A stretch of DNA of 64,000 nucleotides from Megaleporinus macrocephalus (GCA_021613375.1 CM038704.1:8404091-8468090); one strand, 5' to 3'; positions 48,178-59,935 are shown, counted from the first letter of the stretch. The notes: generated by a model from the letters alone, not told the origin. Made by a program: numbers and translations.

Positions 48178-48393
48178 CATTGCTGTCCAAAGAAAATCAT
48201 GTCTCTCCATTTTTCACTTTTCATCATCATTTGCACAAGACAGCTGCCGTTTACATTCCGTGACAATTTCTTGATAAACGGGCCAATAGAAACGCTCCAA
48301 AATAGATCCGAAAAAAATCTGGTTCCCTTGACTTCCATTAAAAGGGAAACAGTTTTTATGCTCTCCTGTAAAGCTGCCGTTTAGAGATACATG
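48178..48393 (+). repeat. Dispersed repeat family A copy
   Basis: Contains cgggccaatagaaacgctcc, atctggttcccttgac and ctcctgtaaagctgccg. The 82-codon frame through it is accidental. Confidence 0.85.
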
Positions 48394-49689
48394 CTTTTCT
48401 GTGGAGAGCTACAACTTACCAGTCAGTCCTATTTCTACAGTACCATTCTGAAATTTGCTCAAGTTTCCAGCCCACACACAGGACTGATTGCCGTTCCATC
48501 AGGCTGGAACTTCAGCTGAGTGGAGTCTGTGAAACAGTGGCATCACAGTTCTACTGTCTACTGTTCTCTGAGTGAGCTCATCTAGCTTCAGACTGAAACA
48601 CGCAGCTCCAAAGAAAGTACATTCTAGCTCCGAGTCTCATTTCATGCATTTCATTTTGTAACGTTCTGAGAAGGCGCTGTGAAATGAAATGACTTAATAT
48701 TTTTAATTTATTACTATGTAATATAATCATCAGCTAAATTTAATTTCTGCATGTATGTTAGCGACACTCATTGTCATGCGTCATTGTAAGGTTTTGGTTG
48801 AAAGCTTTAGAAAAAACATAAGAAATGCTTTTAAAAAGTCTGTTCAATATAAAAAGATGAAAAAATAATAATAAATGATGCAAATTGCTGTTAGCTCAGC
48901 GCTAACATACAAATAAAAACCCCATAGGGTGGCTAGCTTTAGCGTCATCTCAGTGGTCTTTGTTTTTGATCATGTTTTGATGAAGGCTTAGCTCTAATAG
49001 TGATATTATCATGCAATGCAGTTAATGATTGATGAATGAATCATACATGCTTGTGAAAATAATCATAATGCACCTTCCCGCGATGAGGTTTCCTCCCTTT
49101 CACTAAGTACGTTAGCCTGGATGTGCAGCAGTCCACATTCCTGGCTTGATTTTTCACTGGTTTTAGTGCATCATCTTAATATTACCAGTGCATTGCATCC
49201 CACTGCTTTTCTCATTGTAAACATGGTACTTAAATAAACACAATAAATACGTAACATGTTAAATACTGAGGTTTTCTGCTTCCCCGTGCAGAATTGAAGT
49301 GTTTAATATTTGCCATGCTTCGCCACGGACTTTTAGGCTTTAATACACCTGCGCACTCGCTCCTTATGCACTGAGAGAGTTTAGCCCCAAAGATCTCTGT
49401 GTTACAGTGAGATCAAAGCTGAAGCTAATTAGGTTGATGTATGATAATGTAGTCAATTGGAGTCTTCAGTTACACTCTGAGCCTTTAAGCATGCTGGCTC
49501 AAGCACTCGTGTGCACACGTAGATACTCTCACACGCACACAGACATCCTTGGCTAATTAATGATAATGAGATCAGTGAGCATCATAGAAAGTCCCTAATT
49601 ACTGCAGGACCATATTTTGCTGCAGATTTCTTCAATTACTGCATGTATGAAAGCTATGGCGTCGCATATACACTCATTTCTGACAATAC
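48394..49689. other. Intergenic, apparently single-copy
   Basis: The longest stretch without a recognised repeat in the right half of the window. 49360-49660 is dense in taatta/attaat-type homeodomain-like words (ggctaattaatgataatg, ccctaattactgcag). No open frame. Possibly non-coding regulatory DNA; unproven. Confidence 0.5.
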
Positions 49690-50236
49690 AAAGTGCTCCA
49701 CAGACCATATAGGACCACTTTGTAGTTCTACTCTTCTGTTCTGTTTCTCTGTATACTTGGTTACCCTGTTCTTCAATGATCAGGACCCCCACAGGACCAC
49801 CACAGAGCAGATATTATTTGGCTGGTGGGTCATTCTCAGCACTGCAGTGACACTGACATGGTGGTGTTGTGATGGTGTGAGTGGATCAGGCACAGCAGTG
49901 CTGTTGGAGTTGGTTTAAACTCTGTGTCCACTCACTGTCCACTCTATTAGACATCTCTACCTTGCTGGTCCACCTTGTAGATGTTAAGTCAGAGATGACT
50001 TGACTTGAAGCTCAGATAGGGCTGCACAGATTGTGTTCCTCTAGTCCTTCATCAGTGGTCACTGTGTCTGCACTGGTGTCTGGATAGTTTTGGTTGGTGG
50101 GCTATTCTCAGTCCAGCGGTGACACTGAGGTGTTTAAACACTCCAGCACCACTGCTGTGTCTCATCTAGCCACACCAACATAATGCACATATCACATCTT
50201 GCTCTGTTTTCTGGCCTGTCCGTTGGCGTAAGGGCT

Positions 50237-50257
50237 GGGGGGGGGGGCGGGGGGGGG
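50237..50257 (+). repeat. Guanine run G11-C-G9
   Basis: Two long G runs separated by one C lie exactly at the junction with the Tc1 derivative, replacing its terminal bases. Confidence 0.85.
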
Positions 50258-50745
50258 ATCACAGTTTGGGATCACAGTGAAATGTTCTTGTTTTCAATGG
50301 AGTATCCTTTGAAAACACAACAATGGACTGACGGGTCTCTAAAGAAAGTTGTTTCTTTCTGGTCATTTTGAGTCGGTCAGTGAGCCATCAACTGCTGATC
50401 TTCAGATACTAAACTAACCTAGAATGTTGTTCTCCCTTTTATACTCACTTATTAGTAGAATGTTTTTCAGCTGAGCATCACAATTGAGCAAGAGTGTCCT
50501 AACAACCAATTAGTCCAATAACATCCTTAACTTGGATTGGTGGTCGTACCAGGAGATTTAGACAGAGAACTGAGAATTACTGATAATAGGACTATATGCA
50601 AAATGAGCCTCTACACAAAAATAGGCTTTAATACAAACATTTTTATTCTTTAAAAATCATCTGATACACTTACATTCATTGTGAAATGGACAATATTGTT
50701 TTTGAATTGCATGAAAATTGCATGAATTGCATGAAAATTGCTTGT
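50258..50745 (-). mobile_element. Tc1/mariner deletion derivative, copy C
   Basis: Inverted relative to copies A and B and with the same internal deletion. On the minus strand the MTRKKQLSLETRQSI start is readable near 50380. Both outer termini are lost: the right (minus 5') inverted end is replaced by cttgtgtttgcgtg, and the left by the G run. It is inserted in the fold-back element. Confidence 0.88.
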
Positions 50746-50837
50746 GTTTGCGTGTGACAGCATACAGAGAATCAGATGGACTACAGTCTGTAATTTCAGA
50801 ACTACAAAGTGATCCTGTATGGTCAGTGAAGCTGATA

Positions 50838-51019
50838 ACATGGACAAATGTTGTGGAAACAAGGGTCTGCAGTAGGAGACACAGTGGTAGTACTGAGGAG
50901 TACTGACTACAGTGGAGGAAACCAGGAAAGGTATACGGTATATATGCTATTATGGTATATACAGTGATGATATACAGTACAGAGTGAGTAATAAAGGTCA
51001 TCTGCAGCAGGTTAAAGCT
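50838..51019. other. Intergenic spacer
   Basis: Short tatat words; nothing recognised. Confidence 0.5.
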
Positions 51020-51310
51020 GAGAGACGTGAGAAGGTCCTTGGTTAGGTGGATGATGTTCTGGGGAAAGAAGCTGTGGACGAGGCGGGACTAAGTCTTTAG
51101 GGCTCTCACGCTTGGTCTCCGCTGAGATGGAAACCGCTAGAGGAGAGAGTAACCTGGTTTGAGAGGTCAGTCGGGGTGTGAGGGGCCGCCCTCTTCTTCA
51201 TCCTACATGAGTAAAAATCTTTGGGGGTGGACAGCCCATGATTTTCTCTGCACATCGCACTGTTTGCTGCAGCTTACGCTTGGTGTGTGAAGATGCAGCA
51301 CTGAAACAGA
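51020..51310 (-). mobile_element. LINE fragment (3' region)
   Basis: The words gatgttctggggaaagaagctg, gggctctcacgcttggtct and ccctcttcttcatcct are familiar from the antisense of fish non-LTR retrotransposon 3' parts. No frame or ends can be traced, so subfamily and extent are uncertain. Confidence 0.45.
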
Positions 51311-51572
51311 ACAGTAGCTCAAATCTCTGCAGGGCCTTCTCCAAAACTGCTAAAATGCTAATTTACACCTGTGTGATTTCCAGTTAGCCTCAAGCTAACG
51401 CTGCCATACAGCTGTTTAGCCACACTGAGTTTAATACTGCTTAAAGCAGATCCACCAAAAACACAGAACACTGCAGGTTTCTAAAGCTTTCAAGTCACAC
51501 GGTCTAATCTGTATGTTGGGATTTTAGTAAAAGCCTTAAATGAGGTATTCATTAATAAATTCATTCAATCAT
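51311..51572. other. Intergenic spacer
   Basis: Nothing recognised; ends in (attc)n at 51562-51580. Confidence 0.5.
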
Positions 51573-51850
51573 TCATTCATTCCCTGAGCTGCTTATCCTC
51601 CTGGCTTGCGGAGGGTGCTGGAGCCTATCCAAAGCTATCCATTGCGTGGAAGGCATGAACATCCTGGACAGTCCATCACAAGTACACAGACACCCAGGTG
51701 GGCAACTTCGTATTTCCAACTCACATAACCGCTTCTCTTTCTGACTGTAGAAGGAAACCAGACCATTGGAGGAAACCCCGGAAAACTGAACCAGGTCCAC
51801 CTTGCTGTGAGGTGACCGCACCACCCACCACGCCCTCCTGCCACCCTAAA
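51573..51850. repeat. Common teleost interspersed repeat
   Basis: The order cattcattcatt, ctgcttatcctcctgg, ggtgctggagcctatcc, cctggacagtccatcac, gaggaaacc and ccaccttgctgtgaggtgac is that of a very widespread fish repeat, usually seen as the 3' part of a LINE-like element. Frames of 70-92 codons here are artefacts. Confidence 0.65.
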
Positions 51851-51879
51851 GTATTCAGATACTGTTCAGATACTCCATC

Positions 51880-52570
51880 CATCCATTATCTACCGCTTTT
51901 CTGGGGATCCGGGTCGCGGGGGCAGCAGTCTAAGCAGAGAAACCCAGACTTCCCTCTCCCCAGCCACCTCCTCTAGCTCCTCCAGGGGGATACCGAGGCG
52001 TTCCCAGGCCAGCCGAGAGATATAATCCTTGCAACGTGTCCTTGGTCTTCCCCGGGGTCTCCTCCTGATCGGACATGTCCAGAACACCTCCACAGGGAGG
52101 CCTCCAGGAGGCATCCTAACCAGATGCCTGAACCACCTCAGCTGGTTCCTCTCGACGTGGAGAAATCTCTATCTATCACCCTATCTCTAAGGGTGAGACC
52201 CGACAACGCACGGAGAAAACTCATTTCGGCAGCTTGTGTTTGTGATCTCGTTCTTATGGTCACTACCCAGAGCTCGTGAGTGCAGGTGAGAGTAGGAACA
52301 TAGATTGACCGGTAAATCGAGAGCTTTGCCTTTTGGCTCAGCTCTCTCTTCAGCAGGACAGACTGGTACTGAGCCCGCATCACTGCAGACGCTGCACCAA
52401 TCCGCCTGTCAACCTCCCACTCCATCCTTCCTTCCCTCACTCGTGAACAAGACCCCGGGATACTTAAACTCCTCCACTTAAGGCAGGGGGTCAATTCCAA
52501 CCTGGAGAGGGCACTCCAACCTTTTCCGACTAAGGACCATGGTCATGGATTTGGAGGTGCTGATTTTTAT
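51880..52570 (-). mobile_element. Non-LTR retrotransposon 3' fragment
   Basis: 5'-truncated, minus strand. Encodes the C-terminal part of an endonuclease/reverse transcriptase protein (below) followed by a short 3' end with ggatggatgg repeats at 51880-51890. The sequence ttcagata occurs on both sides (51856-51863 or 51868-51875, and 52583-52590), a possible target-site duplication. RTE/Rex3-like or related clade is inferred. Confidence 0.8.
51890..52500 (-). pseudogene. Reverse transcriptase C-terminus, frameshifted
   Basis: From 52500 downward the frame reads WEVDRRIGAASAVMRAQY, then KRELSQKAKLSIYRSIYVPTLT, then HELWVV and AAEMSFLRALSGLTLRDR, the region after the catalytic domain in many fish LINE proteins. 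A frameshift near 52140 moves the reading to 52114-51890: MPPGGLPVEVFWTCP, RRPRGRPRTRCKDYISRLAWERLG and the end LRLLPPRPG. The polymerase active site is not in the fragment. Not functional. Confidence 0.85.
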
Positions 52571-53528
52571 CCCAGATACTGATTCAGATAATGAAAAAAA
52601 GTGTCTAAATACTTTTGGTTTACTGTACATATATTTAACCCCACAAACTCAGAGCCCGGCTGCATTTGTGTTTGTCACCGCTGGTCTCTTTTACACAGCG
52701 CTTTAGTGTTTTTCCTCACACACAAAGTCAAAGTGCACACAACTGGTGTATGACGCACCTATTTCTCTGGAGAGCGTAACTCAATTAGGTGCTAATGCTA
52801 GTTTATTACCCGCCCCCTCTAGTGTGGGCGCGCAAACAAAATAGCCACCTCCGCTCTTCTTCTGGAACACACGCACAACTAAATGTCATGGGACCTCACA
52901 CGGACCTCTTACACCACCAGTTCAGTCAGGATCAGAATCAAAGCTCCTCATAGGAAAAATGTTTTTAAAGTTTTAAAAGGAGGAGGGGGTGTTTTTTTCA
53001 GACTGTTACCATTTGGTTCTACAAACTTGCTTTCTGTGACGCTCTGGTATTGAAACCAGACTTACAAGTTACATTAGCAAGCAAGGAACAATGACTTGAC
53101 TCATAATTAGGTGGTTAATGTTGCATTCAACTAAGCTCGTAACTCAGACACCCCACTGGGGAAAGAAGGAAAATGCCCAGTCAAATAGGAATTCCTACTC
53201 AAGAGGAATCTATCATATCAGTTCAGCCGTAAGGAAAACAGAAAATGCAATATGGTTATATGCTGGTTAACTGGGACAGCCTTAATGGGAATTAAACCAG
53301 AATGTTTGGGAGGAAGAAAAATAATTGGTCCTTTAATGCCTCAAGCTATAGGCTTGAATGTCACTGTTAGATATGTGATGTGTCCTAATCATATTTTAGC
53401 TGTATATTTGGCTTTTGGCATGTGTGTGTTGACCTGTACAGTGCCTTTAGTAGCTTAGTAAGGAATCCACCGCAAAGACTCTACATACAACTTTAATAGA
53501 GGAAAAGTAACAGGGCAAACATTCCTGC
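52571..53528. other. Intergenic, no gene recognised
   Basis: A Tc1-end-like ctaaatacttttgg occurs at 52605 without a partner. 52700-52880 looks single-copy. The 68-codon frame at 53252-53458 has no recognisable content. Confidence 0.4.
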
Positions 53529-53852
53529 TGTCACGGTCTGTCCTGCTTCATGTCTGTCTGTCTGTCTTTGTTTATGTTGTTCTGTCAGAAAGTGCTTCAC
53601 ACAATAGTAAGGAGTCAAGAGCAAGTTTAATTCCAGAGTCGAAGTGGAAAACGACAAGCAGAAGATCAGGAAGCCAGAAAAGCAGGTCATCACTAGTAAA
53701 CAAGGCCAATAGGTGCAAACCCAAAAGACAAGTCAAGAATAACCAAAGCAAAAGATTCAAATACCAGAAAAACCAATAAGAAATATAAAACGCTCAAAAT
53801 TGCAGGTAAACCAAAACAAGACCGCGACAGCGTGTGACATCAGCCACACAGT
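53529..53852 (-). mobile_element. Possible antisense LTR fragment
   Basis: tgtcacggtctgtcctgc at 53529 and the following A-rich aaaccagaa/caaggcc-type text resemble the minus strand of fish Gypsy LTRs. No matched ends. Cut by the hAT element that follows. Confidence 0.35.
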
Positions 53853-53860
53853 CTATGCAC

Positions 53861-54818
53861 CAGACATGGGACCAAGTCACTAAGTTGCAAGTAACAAGTA
53901 AGTCTCAAGTCTTGACAATCAAGTCCTGAGTCAAGTCCCAAGTCAGTACATGGAAGTCTCGAGTCAGGTCTAAAGTCTTAAACTTCGAGTCCTACTCAAG
54001 TCGCCAGATGTAACTTCATTTCAGTTTTTAACACAATGCAGTTGATTAGTAGACATTAAACTAACATTAATATAACATTAACATTTTGAAAGTTTGTATA
54101 ATAACAAAAATAACTTAGATCATTTCAAGCAGTTCTAATCACTAATCACCTTATTAGCAGTCCAATCACCTCATTACCAGTCCAATCACCTCATTACCAG
54201 TCCATTACCAGTTAAAATAGGTGCTGAAGCAGAAAAAACACTAAAATGTGAATCAGTGGGCCTCGAAGGCCGAGGCTGAGAAACACTGCACTGTATGGAA
54301 GTATTAGTACACATTACACCTACAGGAACTTTAATAATCACATTCTAAACCATAATCATTAATATCTGGACGAGTCTTTCAGTTCTAACAGCATGTGTGA
54401 CTCTGCAGTAGCTCTGCATGGACTGATCAGTGTTTGTACTGTTCTGCACTACTTGAACACTTCCTGTCTGAGACGCTGAGCTTCCTAAACACTTTAATGT
54501 TTAGTAAAGTTCTCAGTGGACGGTGGAAGATCTAGGAGGATGAACAGAGAGAGAGAGCTTCCTTCACATTAGCTGTTTATCATTATGTGTAAATATGCAG
54601 AGCAGAGACTTACTGTTCTTTGTGCAGCCTCAAAAGTCAAACCAAGTTTGAAGTGGTTGCAGCTCCATCTGTGATCTTGACTATACGTGTCCTGCATGCC
54701 GCAGTTTTTTTTTACTTACTACAGCATAATCTTTGTTTCAAGTCAAGTCACAAGTCATCAGTTTATTGACTCGAGTTGGACTCTAGTCTAAGTCATTTGA
54801 CTCGAGTCCACACGTCTG
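53861..54818. mobile_element. Complete non-autonomous hAT element, perfect 8-bp TSD
   Basis: 958 bp with ends cagacatgggaccaagtca / complement of cagacgtgtggactcgagtca. ctatgcac occurs on both sides (53853-53860, 54819-54826). Subterminal regions are full of aagtc/gactcgag words. No transposase. It is the intact reference for the truncated, minisatellite-bearing copy at 46749. Confidence 0.95.
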
Positions 54819-54826
54819 CTATGCAC

Positions 54827-56004
54827 TGAATAAGGTCTAGTGAGAGCAAAATTTTATTTAAAGCTACACTACGTAAGATCTGTGGATTTGGAGACCTCTC
54901 TGGTAGAAATGTGTAATTGCTTAATAAAAAATTTTGCTGACACTGAATTTGACAACTGTAAAAGAAATTAAATTATCATGAATTATCATGAGATGTCTCT
55001 GGCTAGTGACCTCTGACCTTCTTGGTATTTAGAAGGGGGCTCATATTGGCTTGCTACTAGACCGATGGCAAGTTCCTAATTTACCCACCTTAACAGTACA
55101 GGTCAGCTTCAGTGTCAGCAAAATGTTTGATTAATTCTTCTTGTCATAAATAAAAGCTCTCTCTGGTTTGGTAACGCCATCTTCCACACATTCATTGGGA
55201 TCTTACACATTTCCTCTCTTCTGTTTGAAAAACGAGTAACAAGTCCCTCTCTTGAAATGAGATAAGCTTCCATAGCAAAACTTCCATAATCAATTTATTT
55301 TCAGGCACCACCTAGAATTGTGATGTTGAGATTTATTAGGAGATCCCAGAGCCTCCAGGACCCCCTGAATCTCTCACCTGGCCTCTGACCTATAGAGACC
55401 TTGCATAGTTATTTCAGGCTTTACAGGGTGAATCGCAGCAGCAGGCGCTCACCATATTTCCTCGTGTTTTTATCCTCCTCGGTCAGTAACGCTACATCTT
55501 TCCATTACGGTGCTCTGTGTCACTGGCAGTGTGCCAGTGCTGGAATAAGGTAATGTAGCCTAAAATGATGCTCTTCTGCAGCCAATTCAAGCAGAAATAG
55601 CACAAATAGAAACAGAAACATTAGCATGGACCTTCTGGGAAATACGATTTATGCTGATCGTAAACAACTTTTTGAGAGTAAAATATGCAACAGGTGTAGT
55701 CTTGGCCAAGACTCATCTCAGTGTCTTTCACCAACAGGTTATTAATTATCGCATCTTTTGAATTTGAATAAGATTCTGAATATTTGAAACCATCTGCTAC
55801 CCCATAAAAATTAATTTGTGTAGTATCCCCCTTGACCCTGCTCTCCCAACAACCCCTGCCCATGCCTGCCCCCACCCAGAATTAGGAGCAAAATACACTG
55901 AATTATTTGTGTAAAGCCTGAAGATTTATCAAATTTCAATCTAACTGAAAAATCAAGAGGTCACTGAGAAACAGTGTTGTCAGAAATTGTGTACAGTAGA
56001 ATTT
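54827..56004. other. Intergenic, no gene recognised
   Basis: Starts with a MITE-like word (aaagctacactacgtaag, 54860) with no partner end. Frame 55621-55875 is not recognisable. Confidence 0.45.
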
Positions 56005-56119
56005 AGCAACACTCTAGAATAAGACTCCCCTCATAAAGGGTTTATGAATGGTTTAAGAATGAATTATGAATTAGCTTATTAATGAATATTAATGAATAAG
56101 TTATAAAAACTTTACAAAG

Positions 56120-57347
56120 CAAGGGCGTAGATTGGCTCTTGACATTGGTGGGGACTTATGAATCTACCCTGCCACGTACCCTGACATTGCCTGTTTATTT
56201 TGTTGTTGTTTTCTCTTTGCTCCATGATAAAATGATAAAAGACTGATGTACAACATATGTTATTCTATGTGCTTTTTACCTACTCAGAATAACAAGTTAG
56301 AATTTAATTTATGAATTGTATAATGTTAAATTCATGTTAAACTAATGACTGACAAAGAAGTGGTTTAGACTTCAGTGCAAATGAAACAGGTCTCATTCAT
56401 CAGCACTAATAAAAGTAGATGGAGTTTCAGAATCTCCACAAACCCAACAAAGTAACTATTACACAAAACTAATCTCGCTTAATGCGTCAGTGAAAGCCTA
56501 GCTAACAAAAACAGGTTCCCAGGACGTCTGTAAAACAGGTCTCGTACATCGGGATAATACATGGAGCACTGCATAACCTGGTGCTGTTGTCCACAAAAAA
56601 AACCAACAAAGTAACAATCTCAGAAAACAATTCAATCTTTCTTAATGTCTCAATTAAACTACAAGACACAGACTTAGCCAGTTTCAAACCAGTAAACAGT
56701 GAGGTTACTTTTAAAGACTTATCAACATAACTTCAGCCAGTTTCAAACCAGTAAACAGTGAGGTTACTTTTAAAGACTTATCAACATAACTTCAGCCAGT
56801 TTCAAACCAGTAAACAGTAAGTTTACATCTAAAGACTTATCAAACTTGACATCTTGTATACATTAATATTAATAAAATTAGGAACGCAGCTTGTTATTCA
56901 TAACTACAGACGATGTTAGCCTGCTGTATGCTGTGCACCAAAGCTGAGCGTTGCCATTATCGGTACTATGATGGACTCATTTCATTAAAAAACTAGACTT
57001 TAAGTGACTTACATGTTTCTTTGAAAGATAGCCTTTTTTGCCGCCATCTTTACTCTCTTTTCACACCCATATGTCTCGCACACTGCACCTGAGTCTTGCG
57101 CAGTGAGTCTGGAAATATATATAACCAGTGTTTTACTGGTTTACACTGGAAGGTAACTGGAAGGCACAGCCAATCACACTGTTACGGGGAGGCAGGACTT
57201 GAGTAGAGAACATGATTAAATCCTTTCTGCACCTCTAGGTTAATGAGACATTGACAGATCAGTTTTTTTTTCCGGAGGGACAATTCAATAATCGCTGGAT
57301 TTTGATGGCGACACGTCACTTCAGTCCATGCTAATTCTATGCCCTTG
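56120..57347. mobile_element. Non-autonomous hAT-type element, 8-bp TSD
   Basis: 1228 bp with ends caagggcgtagattggc / complement of caagggcatagaattagc and flanks ttacaaag (56112-56119) and taacaaag (57348-57355), 7 of 8 identical. Contains a 62-bp tandem triplet. No transposase sequence. cttgacattggtgggga just inside the left end is typical of a common fish element. Confidence 0.88.
56676..56845. repeat. 62-bp tandem repeat, three copies
   Basis: cagccagtttcaaaccagta...aagacttatcaacataactt occurs three times; the first two are nearly identical and the third is diverged. Lies within the hAT element. Confidence 0.92.
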
Positions 57348-57760
57348 TAACAAAGTATTAATAAATAGTTTCTACACATAAATAGTTAAAAACACATTAA
57401 TTAAAAGGGCAAACGTGAGCTGTTCTATCTGGTGAATAAGAATATGCATTAAAGCTGACAGGATGGAAATAGCAGACTAAGATCAGTACAGTGCATTAAA
57501 ATCTGAGCTTTAACCATATCAATAAAAGTTCACTGTGGTCCCTGTAACTGCATATTAACGATTAAGATGTCTATATATTAGTAAAGTCATTTAGAATTAT
57601 CTATAAACGCTTTATAAAAGTAGTTTTGCTCTAAAGTGGCACCAAATTTAGTTCAAAAAGAAATTTCTCTATTAGAACTCCCATTAAGACATGAATATTA
57701 ACATGTTTCATAATCAAGTCCATTATAATAAAAGAATTATAGAGGTGTTTCTACTGCGGT

Positions 57761-58386
57761 CATAAGTACAGTCTGCTGATTTACTTTCTTTTAGACATCT
57801 TTATAGACGACAGCGCTCCTTCAGAGCGGAGCGTACTACAGCAGAACTGTAATTACATCCTCTGAACGTCCTTCCAACATTCTCAATTACTCCTCCTCAT
57901 CATCGTCCCAGACCTAGTGCTGCACACAACAATAACCTTGTCATAAGCTGGCTGAGTAAACGCCTCGTATATATATATCTCTCTTTAACAGCTTCGGTTC
58001 TCCTCTCAGTGGCAGTAATAATGTGGGCTTGTACATGACCGTGGCTGTGTTGGGGAGGAGCTGAGCGTGGCTGTACTGTTATGTGACAAATGCTTCCTTA
58101 AGCTTACTCGAAATCTTCCATAACGAATTCGTTTAACTGGCTTTCCATTCGGGTTTTTTATGTGGATTTGGCAGCTTCAGTAAAAAAAAAAGGGGGGTGA
58201 GGCAGCAAGAATTCAATAAAGTCACTGAATGTACAGAAAGCTTTGAATGCATATTTAATTTAAATGTACATTCAAAGAAATACAATCAATTATTAAACAT
58301 ATATGCCAGAAAAAGAATGCACGCGCAAACAGAATAAAGGCAGAAGGTAGAAGCCTCCATGACGGCCTAATAAAGTAGACATCCTT
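57761..58386. other. Intergenic, no gene recognised
   Basis: No repeats or frames. A-run followed by G-run (aaaaaaaaaaggggggtg) near 58183-58199. Confidence 0.45.
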
Positions 58387-58388
58387 TA

Positions 58389-59935
58389 CAGTGCCTTCAA
58401 AAGTATTCGGCCCCCTTGAACTTTTCAACCTTTTGCCACATTTCAGGCTTCAAACATAAAGATATTAAAAATTGTCATTTTTTTGTGAAGAATCAACAAC
58501 AAGTGGGATACAATCGTAAAATGGAACGTAATTTATTGGATATTTTAAACTTTTTTTAGAAATAAAAAACTGAAAAGTGGGGCGTGTAATATTATTCGGC
58601 CCCTTTACTTTCAGTGCAGCAAACTCACTCCAGAAGTTCAGTGAGGGTCTCTGAATGATCCAATGTTGACCTAAATGACTGATGGTGATAAATAGAATCC
58701 AACTGTGTGAAATCAAGTCTCCGTATAAATGCACCTGCTCTGTGATCGTCTCAGAGTTCTGTTTGAAGTGCAGAGAGCATCATGAAGACCAAGGAACACA
58801 CCAGGCAGGTTTGAGATACTGTTGTGGAGAAGTTTAAAGCCGGATTTGGATGCAAAAAGATTTCCCGAGCTTAAAATATCTCAGAGAGCAGACCACTGCA
58901 AATCTACCAAGACCCGGTCGTCCCTCTAAACTTTCAGCTCAAACAAGGAGAAGACTGATCAGAGATGCAGCCAAGAGGCCCATGATCACTCTGGATGAAC
59001 TGCAGAGATCTACAGCTGAGGTGGGAGAATCTGTCCATAGGACAACAATCAGTCGTACACTGCACGAATCTGGCCTTTATGGAAGAGTGGCAAGAAGAAA
59101 GCCATTTCTCAAAGATATCCATAAATAGTCTCGTTTAAAATTTGCCACAAGCCACCTGGGAGACACACCAAACATGTGGAAGAAGGTGCTCTGGTCAGAT
59201 GAAACCAAATTTTAACTTTTTGGCCACAATGCAAAACACAGCTCATCACCCTGAACACACCATCCCCACTGTCAAACATGGTGGTGGCAGCATCATAGTT
59301 TGGGCCTGCTTTTCTTCAGCAGGGACAGGGAAGATGGTTCAAATTGATGAGAAGATGGATGGAGCCAAATACAGGACCATTCTGGAAGAAAACCTGTTGG
59401 AGTCTGCAAAAGACTTGAGACTGGGACGGAGATTCATCTTCCAACAAGACAATGATCCAAAACATAAAGCAAACTCTACAACGGAATGGTTCACAAATAA
59501 ACGTATCCAGGTGTTAGAATGGCCAAGTCAAAGTCCAGACCTGAATCCAATCGAGAACCTGTGGAAAGAGCTGAAAACTGCTGTTCACAAACGCTCTCCA
59601 TCCAACCTCACTGAGCTTGAGCTGCTTTGCAAGAAAGAATGGGCAAAATTCCAGTCTCTTGATGTGCAAAACTGATAAAGACATACCCCGAACGACTTGC
59701 AGCTGTAATCTCAGCAAAACGTGGCGCTACAAAGTATTAATGCAAGGGGGCCGAATATTTGTTTTTTTCAAAAAAAAGTTTAAAATATCCAATAAATTTC
59801 GTTCCACTTCACGATTGTGTCCCACTTGTTGTTGATTCTTCACAAAAAATGACAATTTCATATCTTTGTTTGAAGCCTGAAATGTGGCAAAAGGTTGAAA
59901 AGTTCAAGGGGGCCGAATACTTTTGCAAGGCACTG
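58389..59935 (+). mobile_element. Tc1/mariner transposon, near full length
   Basis: 1547 bp with long inverted ends (cagtgccttcaaaagtattcgg / complement at 59914-59935, continuing inward for about 190 bp through cttttcaaccttttgccaca and gaagaatcaacaac). TA flanks both ends (58387-58388, 59936-59937). Contains a degenerate transposase gene. A different Tc1 family from those at 43710, 47544 and 18610. Confidence 0.95.
58782..59675 (+). pseudogene. Broken Tc1 transposase with intact catalytic motifs
   Basis: Starts MKTKEHTRQV then a stop; VEKFKAGFGCKKISRA and another stop follow. About 40 codons of the DNA-binding region are missing before TTANLPRPGRPSKLS. The next part (RPMITLDELQRSTAEV, TTISRTLHESGLYGR) is well preserved, closed by a stop at 59126. 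The core reads WSDETKF (first Asp, ~59195), a stop and a frame change at 59215-59260, then FIFQQDNDPKHKAN (second Asp, ~59450) and SPDLNPIENLWKEL (Glu, ~59535-59575). The spacing fits DD34E. About 298 codons against a usual ~340. Inactive. Confidence 0.93.

Larger units (their letters stand above)
49690..50837. mobile_element. Fold-back element copy 3, interrupted
   Basis: Left arm 49690-50180 (gaccatatag...actttgtagttctac) and right terminus 50765-50837 (agatggactacagtctg...gaagctgata) belong to the fold-back family. The middle is taken by a G tract and an inverted Tc1 derivative, and about 150 bp of the right arm is missing. Confidence 0.85.
56005..57760. repeat. ttataa-type dispersed repeat, split by hAT element
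   Basis: 56005-56119 (aataagactcccctcataaaggg...) and 57348-57760 (taacaaagtattaataaatag...) read as two parts of one AT-rich repeat, like those at 8230 and 10020-11830. The 56120-57347 hAT lies between. Confidence 0.6.

Noticed and set aside
52605..52630. Isolated Tc1-like terminus
   Set aside because: One short match with no partner end, TA pair or transposase remnant.
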